A stretch of DNA of 64,000 bases from Alphaproteobacteria bacterium. GTDB taxonomy: Bacteria; Pseudomonadota; Alphaproteobacteria; Micavibrionales; Micavibrionaceae. Under the pieces are notes generated by a model. The model saw only the letters and a program-made list of their open reading frames with translations, did not search any database and was not told where the DNA came from. The stretch covers positions 1 through 64,000 of the forward strand of contig RZZS01000002.1 of NCBI GenBank assembly GCA_009929775.1, written 5' to 3'. Of the stretch, positions 47,586 to 56,376 are shown in pieces. The stretch's first letter is position 1; the number at the start of each line of letters is the position of its first letter. Made by a program: the position numbers and the translations under genes.

Positions 47586-47783
47586 ATGGCCGACCCCGAG
47601 ATGAAGGACACCAAGGACACCGGAGACACCAAGGCGCGCAAGACCAAAGTATCTGCCGAATCCGGCAGCGGCTTTGATGTTGAGAGCGCCAAGGCCTTTA
47701 TGCTCAAGGAAGTGACGATCAACGCGCCGATGTGGGCTCTGGTCCTGATCGGTATTCTTGTGCTGGGTCTGCTGCTCAGTTAG
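47586..47783 (+). CDS. Small single-TM membrane protein of unknown function
   Basis: MADPEMKDTKDTGDTKARKTKVSAESGSGFDVESAKAFMLKEVTINAPMWALVLIGILVLGLLLS. Confidence 0.6.
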   Translation: MADPEMKDTKDTGDTKARKTKVSAESGSGFDVESAKAFMLKEVTINAPMWALVLIGILVLGLLLS

Positions 47784-49237
47784 TCGGCATTCCGCTTTCG
47801 TTTGCGTCGCTGTACGCTTGAGGGGATGTGCAAGGCCTCGCGATATTTGGCGACAGTCCGCCGGGCGATGTCGATTCCGTCTTTTTGAAGCATTTCCGCG
47901 ATTGTGTCATCCGACAGGATCTTTTGTGGATCCTCAGCATCGACCAGCGATTTGATGCGGGCTTTGACGGCTTCAGAGGAATGGCTTATCCCCCCTTCGC
48001 CGCCGAGCGAGGAGGAAAAGAAGTACTTCAGTTCGAACAGGCCCCGCGGCGTGCCGATATATTTGTTTGTCGTCACGCGGCTGACGGTGCTTTCATGCAT
48101 GTCGATCTTTTCGGCTATGTCGCGCAGCGTCATGGGGCGCAGGAATTCGATACCGTAAAGGAAAAAGCCGTTCTGTTCCTCGACGATTTCGCTGGCCACC
48201 TTCAGGATCGTCTGGGCCCGCTGGTCGAGCGCTCTGGCCAGCCAGTTGGCGTTGGAGAGCTGGTGCTCGATATATTGCCGGTCTTTCCCGTCCCGCGCGC
48301 CCGAGGCGACTTCGGCGTAGTAGCTGTTGTTAACGAGCACTTTGGGCAACGTCTCGCTGTTCAACTCCACCCGCCAGCCGCCTCCGACATGTTTGGGGAG
48401 TGGCTTCATGACGACGTCGGGGATGACCGTCTGAACGACAAAATGGTCGAACTTGCTGGCGGGCTTTGGATTGAGCTCCCGAAGTTCGGAGACCATGTCC
48501 ACAAGATAGGCGTCGTTCACGCCGCACACGTCCGCCAGCTTCTTCATGTCGCGATCGGCCAGAAGATCGAGATGGTCGAGCAACGCATTCATCGGTGCAT
48601 CGAGACGCCCCTGCTCGGCAAGTTGCAGGGCGAGGCATTCCTCAAGGTTGGCAGCGAAGACGCCGGTCGGGTCGAAGCCCTTGAGCGTTCGAAGGAGGTT
48701 GTTCAGCCGTTCTCCGGAACAGAAGAGTCGCTCGCGCAGCTCCTGAGTTGACGAGCGCAGATAGCCGTTTTCGTCCAGCATGTCGATCAGAAGCGTGCCG
48801 AGCATACGGTCGCGCCCATCGTCGAACGCGACATGGAGCTGGTCGAGCAAATGTTCACGCAGGGTCTGCTCGCGGGTGAGCGTGTTCTCAAGGCCCCCGT
48901 CCGGTCCTTCAAAGCTGAGGCTGCCGCCCTTGCCGTACTGCGTGGCGCCAACGTCGAAAGCGACCGTCGCTTCATTGCCGGTCCAGGCCTCGTCGAATTC
49001 GGCGGTCATTTCGTCTTTGTCTTCGCGGGGAGTTGATTCCTTTTCGTCGGAAGCGGGGTCGGAGTCCGGCTGGCGCTCGTCTTTTTCAAGCAGGGGATTT
49101 TGCGCGAGTTCACCCTCGATGTATTCGGCGAGCTCGACATTATTGAGCTGCAGCAACTTGATCGCCTGCTGCAGTTGCGGGGTCATGACGAGATTTTGGG
49201 ACTGGCGGAGGTCGAGCCGCTGGGACAACTTGGTCAT
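47780..49237 (-). CDS. rpoN: RNA polymerase sigma-54 factor
   Basis: LRQSQNLVMTPQLQQAIKLLQLNNVELAEYIEGELAQNPLLE...RPMTLRDIAEKIDMHESTVSRVTTNKYIGTPRG...RRTVAKYREALHIPSSVQRR. Confidence 0.96.
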   Translation of the reverse strand: MTKLSQRLDLRQSQNLVMTPQLQQAIKLLQLNNVELAEYIEGELAQNPLLEKDERQPDSDPASDEKESTPREDKDEMTAEFDEAWTGNEATVAFDVGATQYGKGGSLSFEGPDGGLENTLTREQTLREHLLDQLHVAFDDGRDRMLGTLLIDMLDENGYLRSSTQELRERLFCSGERLNNLLRTLKGFDPTGVFAANLEECLALQLAEQGRLDAPMNALLDHLDLLADRDMKKLADVCGVNDAYLVDMVSELRELNPKPASKFDHFVVQTVIPDVVMKPLPKHVGGGWRVELNSETLPKVLVNNSYYAEVASGARDGKDRQYIEHQLSNANWLARALDQRAQTILKVASEIVEEQNGFFLYGIEFLRPMTLRDIAEKIDMHESTVSRVTTNKYIGTPRGLFELKYFFSSSLGGEGGISHSSEAVKARIKSLVDAEDPQKILSDDTIAEMLQKDGIDIARRTVAKYREALHIPSSVQRRKRKRNAD

Positions 49238-49288
49238 GAATCGATTCTATCAGAAGAACCGGGAGTTTTCAGCGCCGTTTTTGAGTCC

Positions 49289-50113
49289 CTAGCCGTTGCT
49301 TGCGGGCCCGATCCGGTGACGGACGTGAAGGGCGCCGACCGGCAGGTCCACGAGCTCGACCGCGATTTTTACATCGCTCATGCCCGAGCGAAGAAGATCG
49401 TCGATTTTGGCCAGTGATTCCGCGAAACGGTTTGCGGCTTCGAGCGGTTCGGTTTCGTATTGCGGGCGTTGCAGCAGAAGGGCGTATTCCGACTTGCCGG
49501 TCTGACCGATGATATCGCTCTGGCGGCGCAGACGCACAAGGTTCTGGGATAGTTTGGCGACCGCAAAATCGGCAGCGTACGGTCCGTCGTTCTCAAATAT
49601 GTCTCCGTAATTGGCGACAGAGATGAACAGCAGGAAGGTGCGCTCGCCATAGCGGTCGGCGCGATCCATGGCGGAAAGGAAGAGCTGGTTGAAAGCAGAC
49701 TTGGCGATCACGCCGCCTGCGCTCGGATAGTCCTCGGAGTCGTCGCCGATGCGCGTGACCAGAGAAACAAGGCGCTTTGCATTGTCGACACATTTCTCAA
49801 GGTCTTCGCCGTTGAGCGGCTTGGAAACAACGTCATTCGTTCCGGCGCGAATGGCTTCCTCCTGATTGGCTTCGGTCGCCATCAGGACAATATAGGGGTA
49901 ACGACGGATCGAACGGCGGATGCCGAGGATGATCGGGCGCGGATTTGTGAGCGGCGAGGGATCGATGAAAACGGCATCGAACTCTTCTCGTCCAATGCGC
50001 TCGAGCGCTTCGTTTTTTACGGCTTCCTCGATAATGGTATGGCCCTTGGGGGCAAGCCTTGAGGCAAACATCTGGGTGGAGAGGCGGTCACGATCGACGA
50101 CTAGAATTTTCAT
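49289..50113 (-). CDS. Receiver domain protein with degenerate GGDEF-like C-terminal domain
   Basis: MKILVVDRDRLSTQMFASRLAPKGH...DAVFIDPSP...VSKPLNGEDL; C-terminal RLRRQSDIIGQTGKSEYALLLQ (GKSEY at GGDEF position). Confidence 0.75.
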   Translation of the reverse strand: MKILVVDRDRLSTQMFASRLAPKGHTIIEEAVKNEALERIGREEFDAVFIDPSPLTNPRPIILGIRRSIRRYPYIVLMATEANQEEAIRAGTNDVVSKPLNGEDLEKCVDNAKRLVSLVTRIGDDSEDYPSAGGVIAKSAFNQLFLSAMDRADRYGERTFLLFISVANYGDIFENDGPYAADFAVAKLSQNLVRLRRQSDIIGQTGKSEYALLLQRPQYETEPLEAANRFAESLAKIDDLLRSGMSDVKIAVELVDLPVGALHVRHRIGPASNG

Positions 50114-50276
50114 GGGGTCCCCGGAAATCGGATTGTCAAACTAGTTAAAACGGTACAACCAATGTTGTACCATCATCGTTAAGATTCGTAAAAAAAGCCA
50201 GCCCCGTAAAGCGGAAAATGCATTTTTAACCGATGAACCCTGTCCTGAAGAGATCGTCTGGCACGGAGACCGTTCT

Positions 50277-50456
50277 GTGGCGTTGGCCGGGACGGAGGAG
50301 AAAAGAAAGAGAGGGACCAAGGTGCAGCCGCCGTTTAAGGGATTTCGTCGCCGGGCGGTGAACGAGCAGTTTAACGAAAGCAGTCTTCTATTCGAGTCCG
50401 ACGACCACGAACCCGCCATCCGGAAATATCTGAGGGCAAAAGGAGATTTGCGGTAG
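50277..50456 (+). CDS. Possible small basic ORF (59 aa), GTG start, unknown
   Basis: MALAGTEEKRKRGTKVQPPFKGFRRRAVNEQFNESSLLFESDDHEPAIRKYLRAKGDLR*; protein-like composition but weak start signals. Confidence 0.3.
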   Translation: MALAGTEEKRKRGTKVQPPFKGFRRRAVNEQFNESSLLFESDDHEPAIRKYLRAKGDLR

Positions 50457-50480
50457 AACAGTGGCCTGGACAGGTTTGCG

Positions 50481-51230
50481 CTAACGCGCGGCGGGTACCT
50501 TCTCGCCTTCTTCCCATTCCAGCCCGAACCCGAAGGCCCGGTCCATTTCAGCGTGCCCGGGATAGTATTCGGTGTAGTTGGACAAACGCAAGCCGCCGCG
50601 TACGTTCTCGATGCCGGCCAGCGCGCACAGGGCAAGCTCGGAGCGGCTCGTGCGGAGTGTGACAATCATCGGATTTTCGCCGGGGATGCGCACGTGAATT
50701 TGCGGTCTGAGGGAGGCCCAGTGCGGCGCGCCGTCATAAATATAGACATAAAAAACAACGCGCTTGATCCGGTCCCAGTTCTTCCCGGAGATCGTCATGC
50801 ATTCGTCATCGCCCTCTTCGTCGCCCTCGCGTTCGTCGCCCGAAAGCTGGATGAAGGGCGGCGCGTCGAGCGCGCCGAAGGTTCTGCCGAAAGGCTGCAG
50901 CGCCCCGCGCGTTCCGTCTGCAAGTTCATAAAGACAGCCGAGATCGAGATCGACATTTTGCAGCTTCTTCGTCCGGAGAAGACCGAACAGCGACTCTTTT
51001 TCGACCACCATCTGGTCCCAGGCGAGACCGATCGTGAAATCCGGAAAGCCGCCTTCCGGCCTGTTCACCGAAAGGCCGCACCCGCTTTCGGTCAGAAAAT
51101 CGCACTGGATCGTCGCCGCATCGGGATCCTGATATCCGGCCGCGCCTTTTGAATTGCCATGGCCCGAAAAGCGGGCCCGGCTGCGCGTTGCCTCGGCGAG
51201 GGAGTCGGTGGAATTGCTCTGGCGCACCAT
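50481..51230 (-). CDS. TerD/TerA-like stress protein
   Basis: [79 protein letters not shown]. Confidence 0.75.
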   Translation of the reverse strand: MVRQSNSTDSLAEATRSRARFSGHGNSKGAAGYQDPDAATIQCDFLTESGCGLSVNRPEGGFPDFTIGLAWDQMVVEKESLFGLLRTKKLQNVDLDLGCLYELADGTRGALQPFGRTFGALDAPPFIQLSGDEREGDEEGDDECMTISGKNWDRIKRVVFYVYIYDGAPHWASLRPQIHVRIPGENPMIVTLRTSRSELALCALAGIENVRGGLRLSNYTEYYPGHAEMDRAFGFGLEWEEGEKVPAAR

Positions 51231-51554
51231 TGTTGCGGTCCTTCTTGTGTTCACGATGCTAGTAATCTAGACCGATTTCGAGCGGAAGGCCAATCCGAAC
51301 CTGATCGTCCAGCAATTCTAAACCGGGCCGATTCTGAGGTTCATTTTCTAACACGAAATCACGAGGGCACGAGGTTCACAAAAAAAGCGCGCCGCCAGGC
51401 GCTTAAATATGTTGAAACGGAACCGGTTCGGACCACCTCTTGTAGCAATTCTGAAATCGAAGGAAAGGGGCGCCGTCACCGCGCCTTTGCATTCGGGGGA
51501 CGCTTCCTTTATAAAGTCCGCTCGTTCCGTTTTTCGCAAGAAGGAAGAGAAGAT

Positions 51555-53234
51555 ATGGCCTCCTACCAGTATGTTTACGTCATGAACGGTCTTTCCAAGA
51601 CGTATCCCGGCGGCAAGAAGGTGCTGGAAAACGTCACGCTCAGCTTCTTTCCCGGCGCGAAGATCGGCGTGCTCGGGCCGAACGGGGCGGGGAAATCGAC
51701 CTTGCTGCGGATCATGGCGGGGCAGGACAAGGAATACACGGGCGAGGCCTGGGCCGCCGAAGGCGCGCGCGTCGGCTATCTGCCGCAGGAGCCGCAACTC
51801 GACGACAGCAAGACGGTTCATGAAAACGTCGTCAAGGGTCTTGCGGAAACCAAGGCGATGGTCGACCGCTACAACCAGATCAGCGCCGAAATGGCCGACC
51901 CCGAAGCCGACATGGACAAGCTCATGGAGGAAATGGGAGATTTGCAGGAGAAGATTGATGCCGCCGACGGCTGGGAGCTGGACCGGACAGTCGAGATCGC
52001 CATGGACGCGCTGCGCTGCCCGCCGGGCGACGCGCCGGTCAAAAGCCTTTCCGGGGGCGAGCGTCGCCGCGTTGCGCTCTGCCGCCTGCTGCTCGAAAAG
52101 CCGGACCTTTTGCTGCTCGACGAACCGACGAACCACCTTGACGCTGAAAGCGTGGCGTGGCTGCAGCGCTTTCTGGCCGATTATCACGGCACGGTCGTCA
52201 TGGTTACGCACGACCGCTATTTCCTCGACAATGTGACGGGCTGGATTCTCGAACTCGACCGCGGGCAGGGCATTCCGTACGAAGGCAATTATTCCGCCTA
52301 TCTCGAGAAGAAGGCCAAGCGCCTTGAGCAGGAGGCCAGACAGGAGCAATCGCGCCAGAAGACGCTCGAAAGAGAACTGGAATGGATCCGCCAGTCCCCG
52401 GAGGGTCGCCGCAAGAAGTCGAAGGCGCGCGTCTCCGCCTATGACCAGCTTTTGGCCGACTCGCAAAAACAGACGAACCGCAGCACCCAGATTGTCATCC
52501 CCACCCCCCCGCGTCTTGGCGATCTTGTGATTACAGCCGAGAACCTCCGCAAGGGTTTCGGCGACCGCCTGCTTGTCGAGGACCTGTCCTTCAAGCTGCC
52601 GCCGGGCGGCATCGTCGGGGTCATCGGCCCGAACGGGGCAGGGAAAACCACGCTTTTCCGGATGATCACGGGGCAGGAACAGCCCGACGAGGGCTCGTTT
52701 GCAGTCAGCGAAACCGTCAAGCTCGGCTATGTGGACCAGAGCCGCGACTCCCTCGATGGCAGCAAGACTGTCTGGGAGGAAATCTCGGACGGGCTCGATA
52801 TCCTCAAACTCGGCAAGGTTGAGGTGCAGAGCCGGGCCTATGTGGCCTCCTTCGGCTTCCGCGGTCCCGATCAGCAACAGAAAGTCGGGCTGCTCTCGGG
52901 CGGGCAGCGAAACCGTGTGCATCTGGCTAAAATGCTTAAGAGCGGCGCGAACGTCCTGCTGCTCGACGAGCCGACCAACGACCTCGATACGGAGACGCTG
53001 GCCGCGCTGGAGGAAGCGCTCGAAGTTTTCCCGGGCTGTGCGGTTGTCATCAGCCACGACCGCGCCTTCCTCGACCGTCTCGCCACGCACATTCTCGCCT
53101 TCGAAGGCAACTCGCATGTCGAGTGGTTCGAGGGGAATTACGAGGAGTACGAAAAGGACTACAAGCGCCGGATGGGCCACGACGCCGACCAGCCTCACCG
53201 GATCAAATACAAACCGCTGCGCCGCGCCGGTTGA
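51555..53234 (+). CDS. ettA: Energy-dependent translational throttle protein EttA (ABC-F)
   Basis: [83 protein letters not shown]; two ABC domains. Confidence 0.95.
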   Translation: MASYQYVYVMNGLSKTYPGGKKVLENVTLSFFPGAKIGVLGPNGAGKSTLLRIMAGQDKEYTGEAWAAEGARVGYLPQEPQLDDSKTVHENVVKGLAETKAMVDRYNQISAEMADPEADMDKLMEEMGDLQEKIDAADGWELDRTVEIAMDALRCPPGDAPVKSLSGGERRRVALCRLLLEKPDLLLLDEPTNHLDAESVAWLQRFLADYHGTVVMVTHDRYFLDNVTGWILELDRGQGIPYEGNYSAYLEKKAKRLEQEARQEQSRQKTLERELEWIRQSPEGRRKKSKARVSAYDQLLADSQKQTNRSTQIVIPTPPRLGDLVITAENLRKGFGDRLLVEDLSFKLPPGGIVGVIGPNGAGKTTLFRMITGQEQPDEGSFAVSETVKLGYVDQSRDSLDGSKTVWEEISDGLDILKLGKVEVQSRAYVASFGFRGPDQQQKVGLLSGGQRNRVHLAKMLKSGANVLLLDEPTNDLDTETLAALEEALEVFPGCAVVISHDRAFLDRLATHILAFEGNSHVEWFEGNYEEYEKDYKRRMGHDADQPHRIKYKPLRRAG

Positions 53235-53450
53235 CGGCTTCGACGGGAAATAGCCACAATTCCGCCACTTCCGCGCCCCGTTAATCCGGAAATTCGTATT
53301 TTCCGGTAACGCTTGGTATTATGCTCTAAGAGGGAAATATGTGTCTGGAAATTGGCGTAAAATGTCCGAAGCATGGTATTTTTAATTAATTTTGGGAGAA
53401 TGTGAGCTATCCTGAAATAAGACGGGCTATGAAGGGGCGGTGTATCCAGA

Positions 53451-56345
53451 GTGTACAGCATTAGTGCAAAGAAAGTAGCAGGTTATGTACTCCTGCCCGG
53501 GATTGTTCCGCGGCTGAGGGCGTTCAGCACCAGCGGGTTCGGCTATCTCGCGTTCCTTATCGCATCCCTTTACGTTATGGTCCGGATTCTTCCAGTCAGC
53601 CATCCCTACAACAATCCGCAGAACATGGGGAAATTCGGCATTCGGCACGTCATTGCCGAAGCGGCCAATCACATTACCTTCAACCGCAAGAACGCGGACC
53701 AGATTTTCATTTTCTTTGTATCGATTGCGGCGTTCCTGCTTCTGGCCGCGCAAATCGCTGTCCTGCTCTTCGGGCTTTTCTTCCAGACGGCGACGGCCGG
53801 AGGCATTCCCTATGCCGGACTTTTCGAAACGCCCGATCCGGAAAACGATATCGCGTTCCTCCTGCTCGATCAGGTTTTTGGCGTTCCTCAGTTTTTCTGC
53901 AATACGTCCGGTACCTGCACGTCGATCCAGGGCGAATTGCCGTGGCCGTTCCACAGCGCACTGCACACGATGTTCGAGTTTTACTCGCTGGCGATCCTGC
54001 TTTTTGCTGTCATCATTTTCCTCTACTATGTTCTCGTCGTCGTCGCCGAAACGGCCATGACGGGGACGCCCTTCGGGCGCCGGTTCAATCACATCTGGGC
54101 TCCGCTTCGTCTGGTTATCGCGGTCGGCGCTCTCGTCCCGCTCAATTACGGCCTGAATTCCGGCCAGTACATCGCGCTGGCCGCCGCAAAATACGGGTCG
54201 AGCGTCGCCACAAACGGCTGGCTGACCTATAACCGCACCGTTCAGGCCTCGATGGGCGGCAATTACAATCCGATCGGCGAGCGTCCAAACGGCGAATCTC
54301 TCGCTGCCTATCCGAACGCTCCGGATATCCAGCCCCTCGTCTCGTTCATGACGGTGGTGGTAACGTGCCGCCGGGCCTATGAAGAAAACGCGAACCTGCA
54401 GACTGGCGAGACCATTGAGATAGAACCGTATCTCGTCAAGCACGAAAATAATGCTGAGCGGCAACTGGTAGGCGCGGGGACTGATTTCCTTGACGCTCTG
54501 GCTTTCTACAATAACGGCGATGTCGTCATCCGGTTCGGCGAACACGACGACCTGGAGCATCTGGAGGAAAAGGGCCACGTGGAGCCCTATTGCGGCGAAC
54601 TCCTGTTTCACACAACGGAGATCAACCAGCAGGAAGGCTCCTTCGAAATGCAGGAAGCCTACTGGGACATGGTTCTCGATCTCTGGGATGACGACCAGAT
54701 CAACGAAATTGCCAGGGGCTTTACCTGGGCCCACGACATTCGCCAGGAAGATACGAACGGTTGCGATGCCAATATCAACCCCGGTGAAAATCCGTCCTGT
54801 GCAGACCCCACCGACGGTACCTTCAAGCCGCCGCTCTCGGAGTCTCGTCAGGAGCTCATCAACTGGTATCAAGCGCTGACCGAATTCGAGCTGGAATTCG
54901 CCTGGGAACAGATGCGCGCCAGCGACATTTTCGAAATGAGCGACGATATTATCGAGCGGGGCTGGGGCGGCGCAGGTATCTGGTACAACAAGATCGCGCA
55001 GATGAACGGTTCGTGGATTGCCGCGGTCCATATGCTTCCTTCGCCGAGCAAGCTCCCGATCGTGATGGAGAAGGTCCGGGACTCCGCGGCTGCGCATGAC
55101 GGGGAGGCGACGGGAGCCGACGTTTACAGGCCGCGCCAGTCCAACGAAACGCCTTTCCAGCCGGACGGCGCCCAGTACCATATCGCCAAGACGCTGTATG
55201 AAGTTACGAAATGGTTCATGGACGACGATCCGAACCAGGCTTCGCTTGAGATAACCGACGATCCGAACATCATTTTCAAGACGATGAACGTCCTGTTCGG
55301 TACCTACAGTCTGTTCAATATCCGCAACGAGCAAAACGAATTTATCCATCCGCTTGCCCAGCTTGTCGGGATCGGAAAAGGGCTTGTCGACAGCGCGATT
55401 CGCAACCTTGCTTTCTCTGTCCTGTTCGCCGTGGGCGAAGGTGCTGCCGGATCGCTGGGTTATACCGGGTTCGGCGCTGTCTTTCAGGCGCTCAGCGGCA
55501 TGATGCTTTCGATTACGATGATCGGTATGGTCGCCGGGTTTATTCTCTATTACATTCTGCCTTTCCTGCCGTTCATGTACTTTTACTTTGCTGTGGCGGG
55601 CTGGGTTAAGAGCGTTTTCGAGGCCATGGTCGGCGTTCCGCTCTGGGCGCTTGCGCATCTGCGGATTGACGGGAACGGGTTCCCGGGCGATCAGGCCGCG
55701 AATGGCTACTTCCTGATTCTCGAGATATTTATCCGGCCGATCCTGTGCGTTTTCGGACTTCTGGCGGGGATCGCCATCTTTGCCGCGCAGGCCCGCGTTC
55801 TTCACGATGTCTTCAGTCTCGTAATCGATAACCTCACCGGCTTTGACGACCGGTCCTACAATGTCGAGGGCCAGCTTGCCACCGACCGCACCGACCTTGG
55901 CGACGAAATTGACAACCTCATCGGTCTCAACACCTTCAAGCGGGATGTCGTGGACGAGTTTTTCTTTACGATCCTCTACACCATTGTCCTATGGATGATG
56001 GCGACGGCGTCCTTCAAGCTTATCGACGCTATTCCGAACAGCATTCTGCGCTGGATTGGTTCGGGTGTTTCGTCGTTCGGCGACAACCGGGACGACCCGA
56101 CTGACGGTCTCGTTCGCTACGCGGCCATCGGCGGCGCGACGATCGGTAGCCAGGTCGCCGGCGGTCTGCAGCAAATGGGCAAGACGATGGGCATGGTCGG
56201 GGGCGCCGGTCTCAAGGGCCTCGGCCTTGGCAAGACGGGCGGAGGGACCGTGACGTCGCCGAATCCACCCGGTCAGGGGGCAAGGACAGTGACCGACCAA
56301 TCGGGCAGGATAACGGCTACAATAAACAATCCCAGGGGAGACTAG
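53451..56345 (+). CDS. DotA/TraY-family polytopic membrane protein, paralog 1
   Basis: GTG start; TGTPFGRRFNHIWAPLRLVIAVGALVPLNYGLNSGQYIALAAAKYGSSVATNGW; GWGGAGIWYNKIAQMNG; FEAMVGVPLWALAHLRIDGNGFPGDQAANGYFLILEIFIRPIL. Confidence 0.85.
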   Translation: MYSISAKKVAGYVLLPGIVPRLRAFSTSGFGYLAFLIASLYVMVRILPVSHPYNNPQNMGKFGIRHVIAEAANHITFNRKNADQIFIFFVSIAAFLLLAAQIAVLLFGLFFQTATAGGIPYAGLFETPDPENDIAFLLLDQVFGVPQFFCNTSGTCTSIQGELPWPFHSALHTMFEFYSLAILLFAVIIFLYYVLVVVAETAMTGTPFGRRFNHIWAPLRLVIAVGALVPLNYGLNSGQYIALAAAKYGSSVATNGWLTYNRTVQASMGGNYNPIGERPNGESLAAYPNAPDIQPLVSFMTVVVTCRRAYEENANLQTGETIEIEPYLVKHENNAERQLVGAGTDFLDALAFYNNGDVVIRFGEHDDLEHLEEKGHVEPYCGELLFHTTEINQQEGSFEMQEAYWDMVLDLWDDDQINEIARGFTWAHDIRQEDTNGCDANINPGENPSCADPTDGTFKPPLSESRQELINWYQALTEFELEFAWEQMRASDIFEMSDDIIERGWGGAGIWYNKIAQMNGSWIAAVHMLPSPSKLPIVMEKVRDSAAAHDGEATGADVYRPRQSNETPFQPDGAQYHIAKTLYEVTKWFMDDDPNQASLEITDDPNIIFKTMNVLFGTYSLFNIRNEQNEFIHPLAQLVGIGKGLVDSAIRNLAFSVLFAVGEGAAGSLGYTGFGAVFQALSGMMLSITMIGMVAGFILYYILPFLPFMYFYFAVAGWVKSVFEAMVGVPLWALAHLRIDGNGFPGDQAANGYFLILEIFIRPILCVFGLLAGIAIFAAQARVLHDVFSLVIDNLTGFDDRSYNVEGQLATDRTDLGDEIDNLIGLNTFKRDVVDEFFFTILYTIVLWMMATASFKLIDAIPNSILRWIGSGVSSFGDNRDDPTDGLVRYAAIGGATIGSQVAGGLQQMGKTMGMVGGAGLKGLGLGKTGGGTVTSPNPPGQGARTVTDQSGRITATINNPRGD

Positions 56346-56376
56346 GCCGGGTTGAAAGCGGCATATAGGGAATGAA

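Noticed and set aside
51348-53198. 616-aa minus-strand ORF
   Set aside because: Antisense shadow of ettA.
53427-55805. 792-aa minus-strand ORF
   Set aside because: Antisense to DotA paralog 1; highly charged shadow translation with no TM or family motifs.
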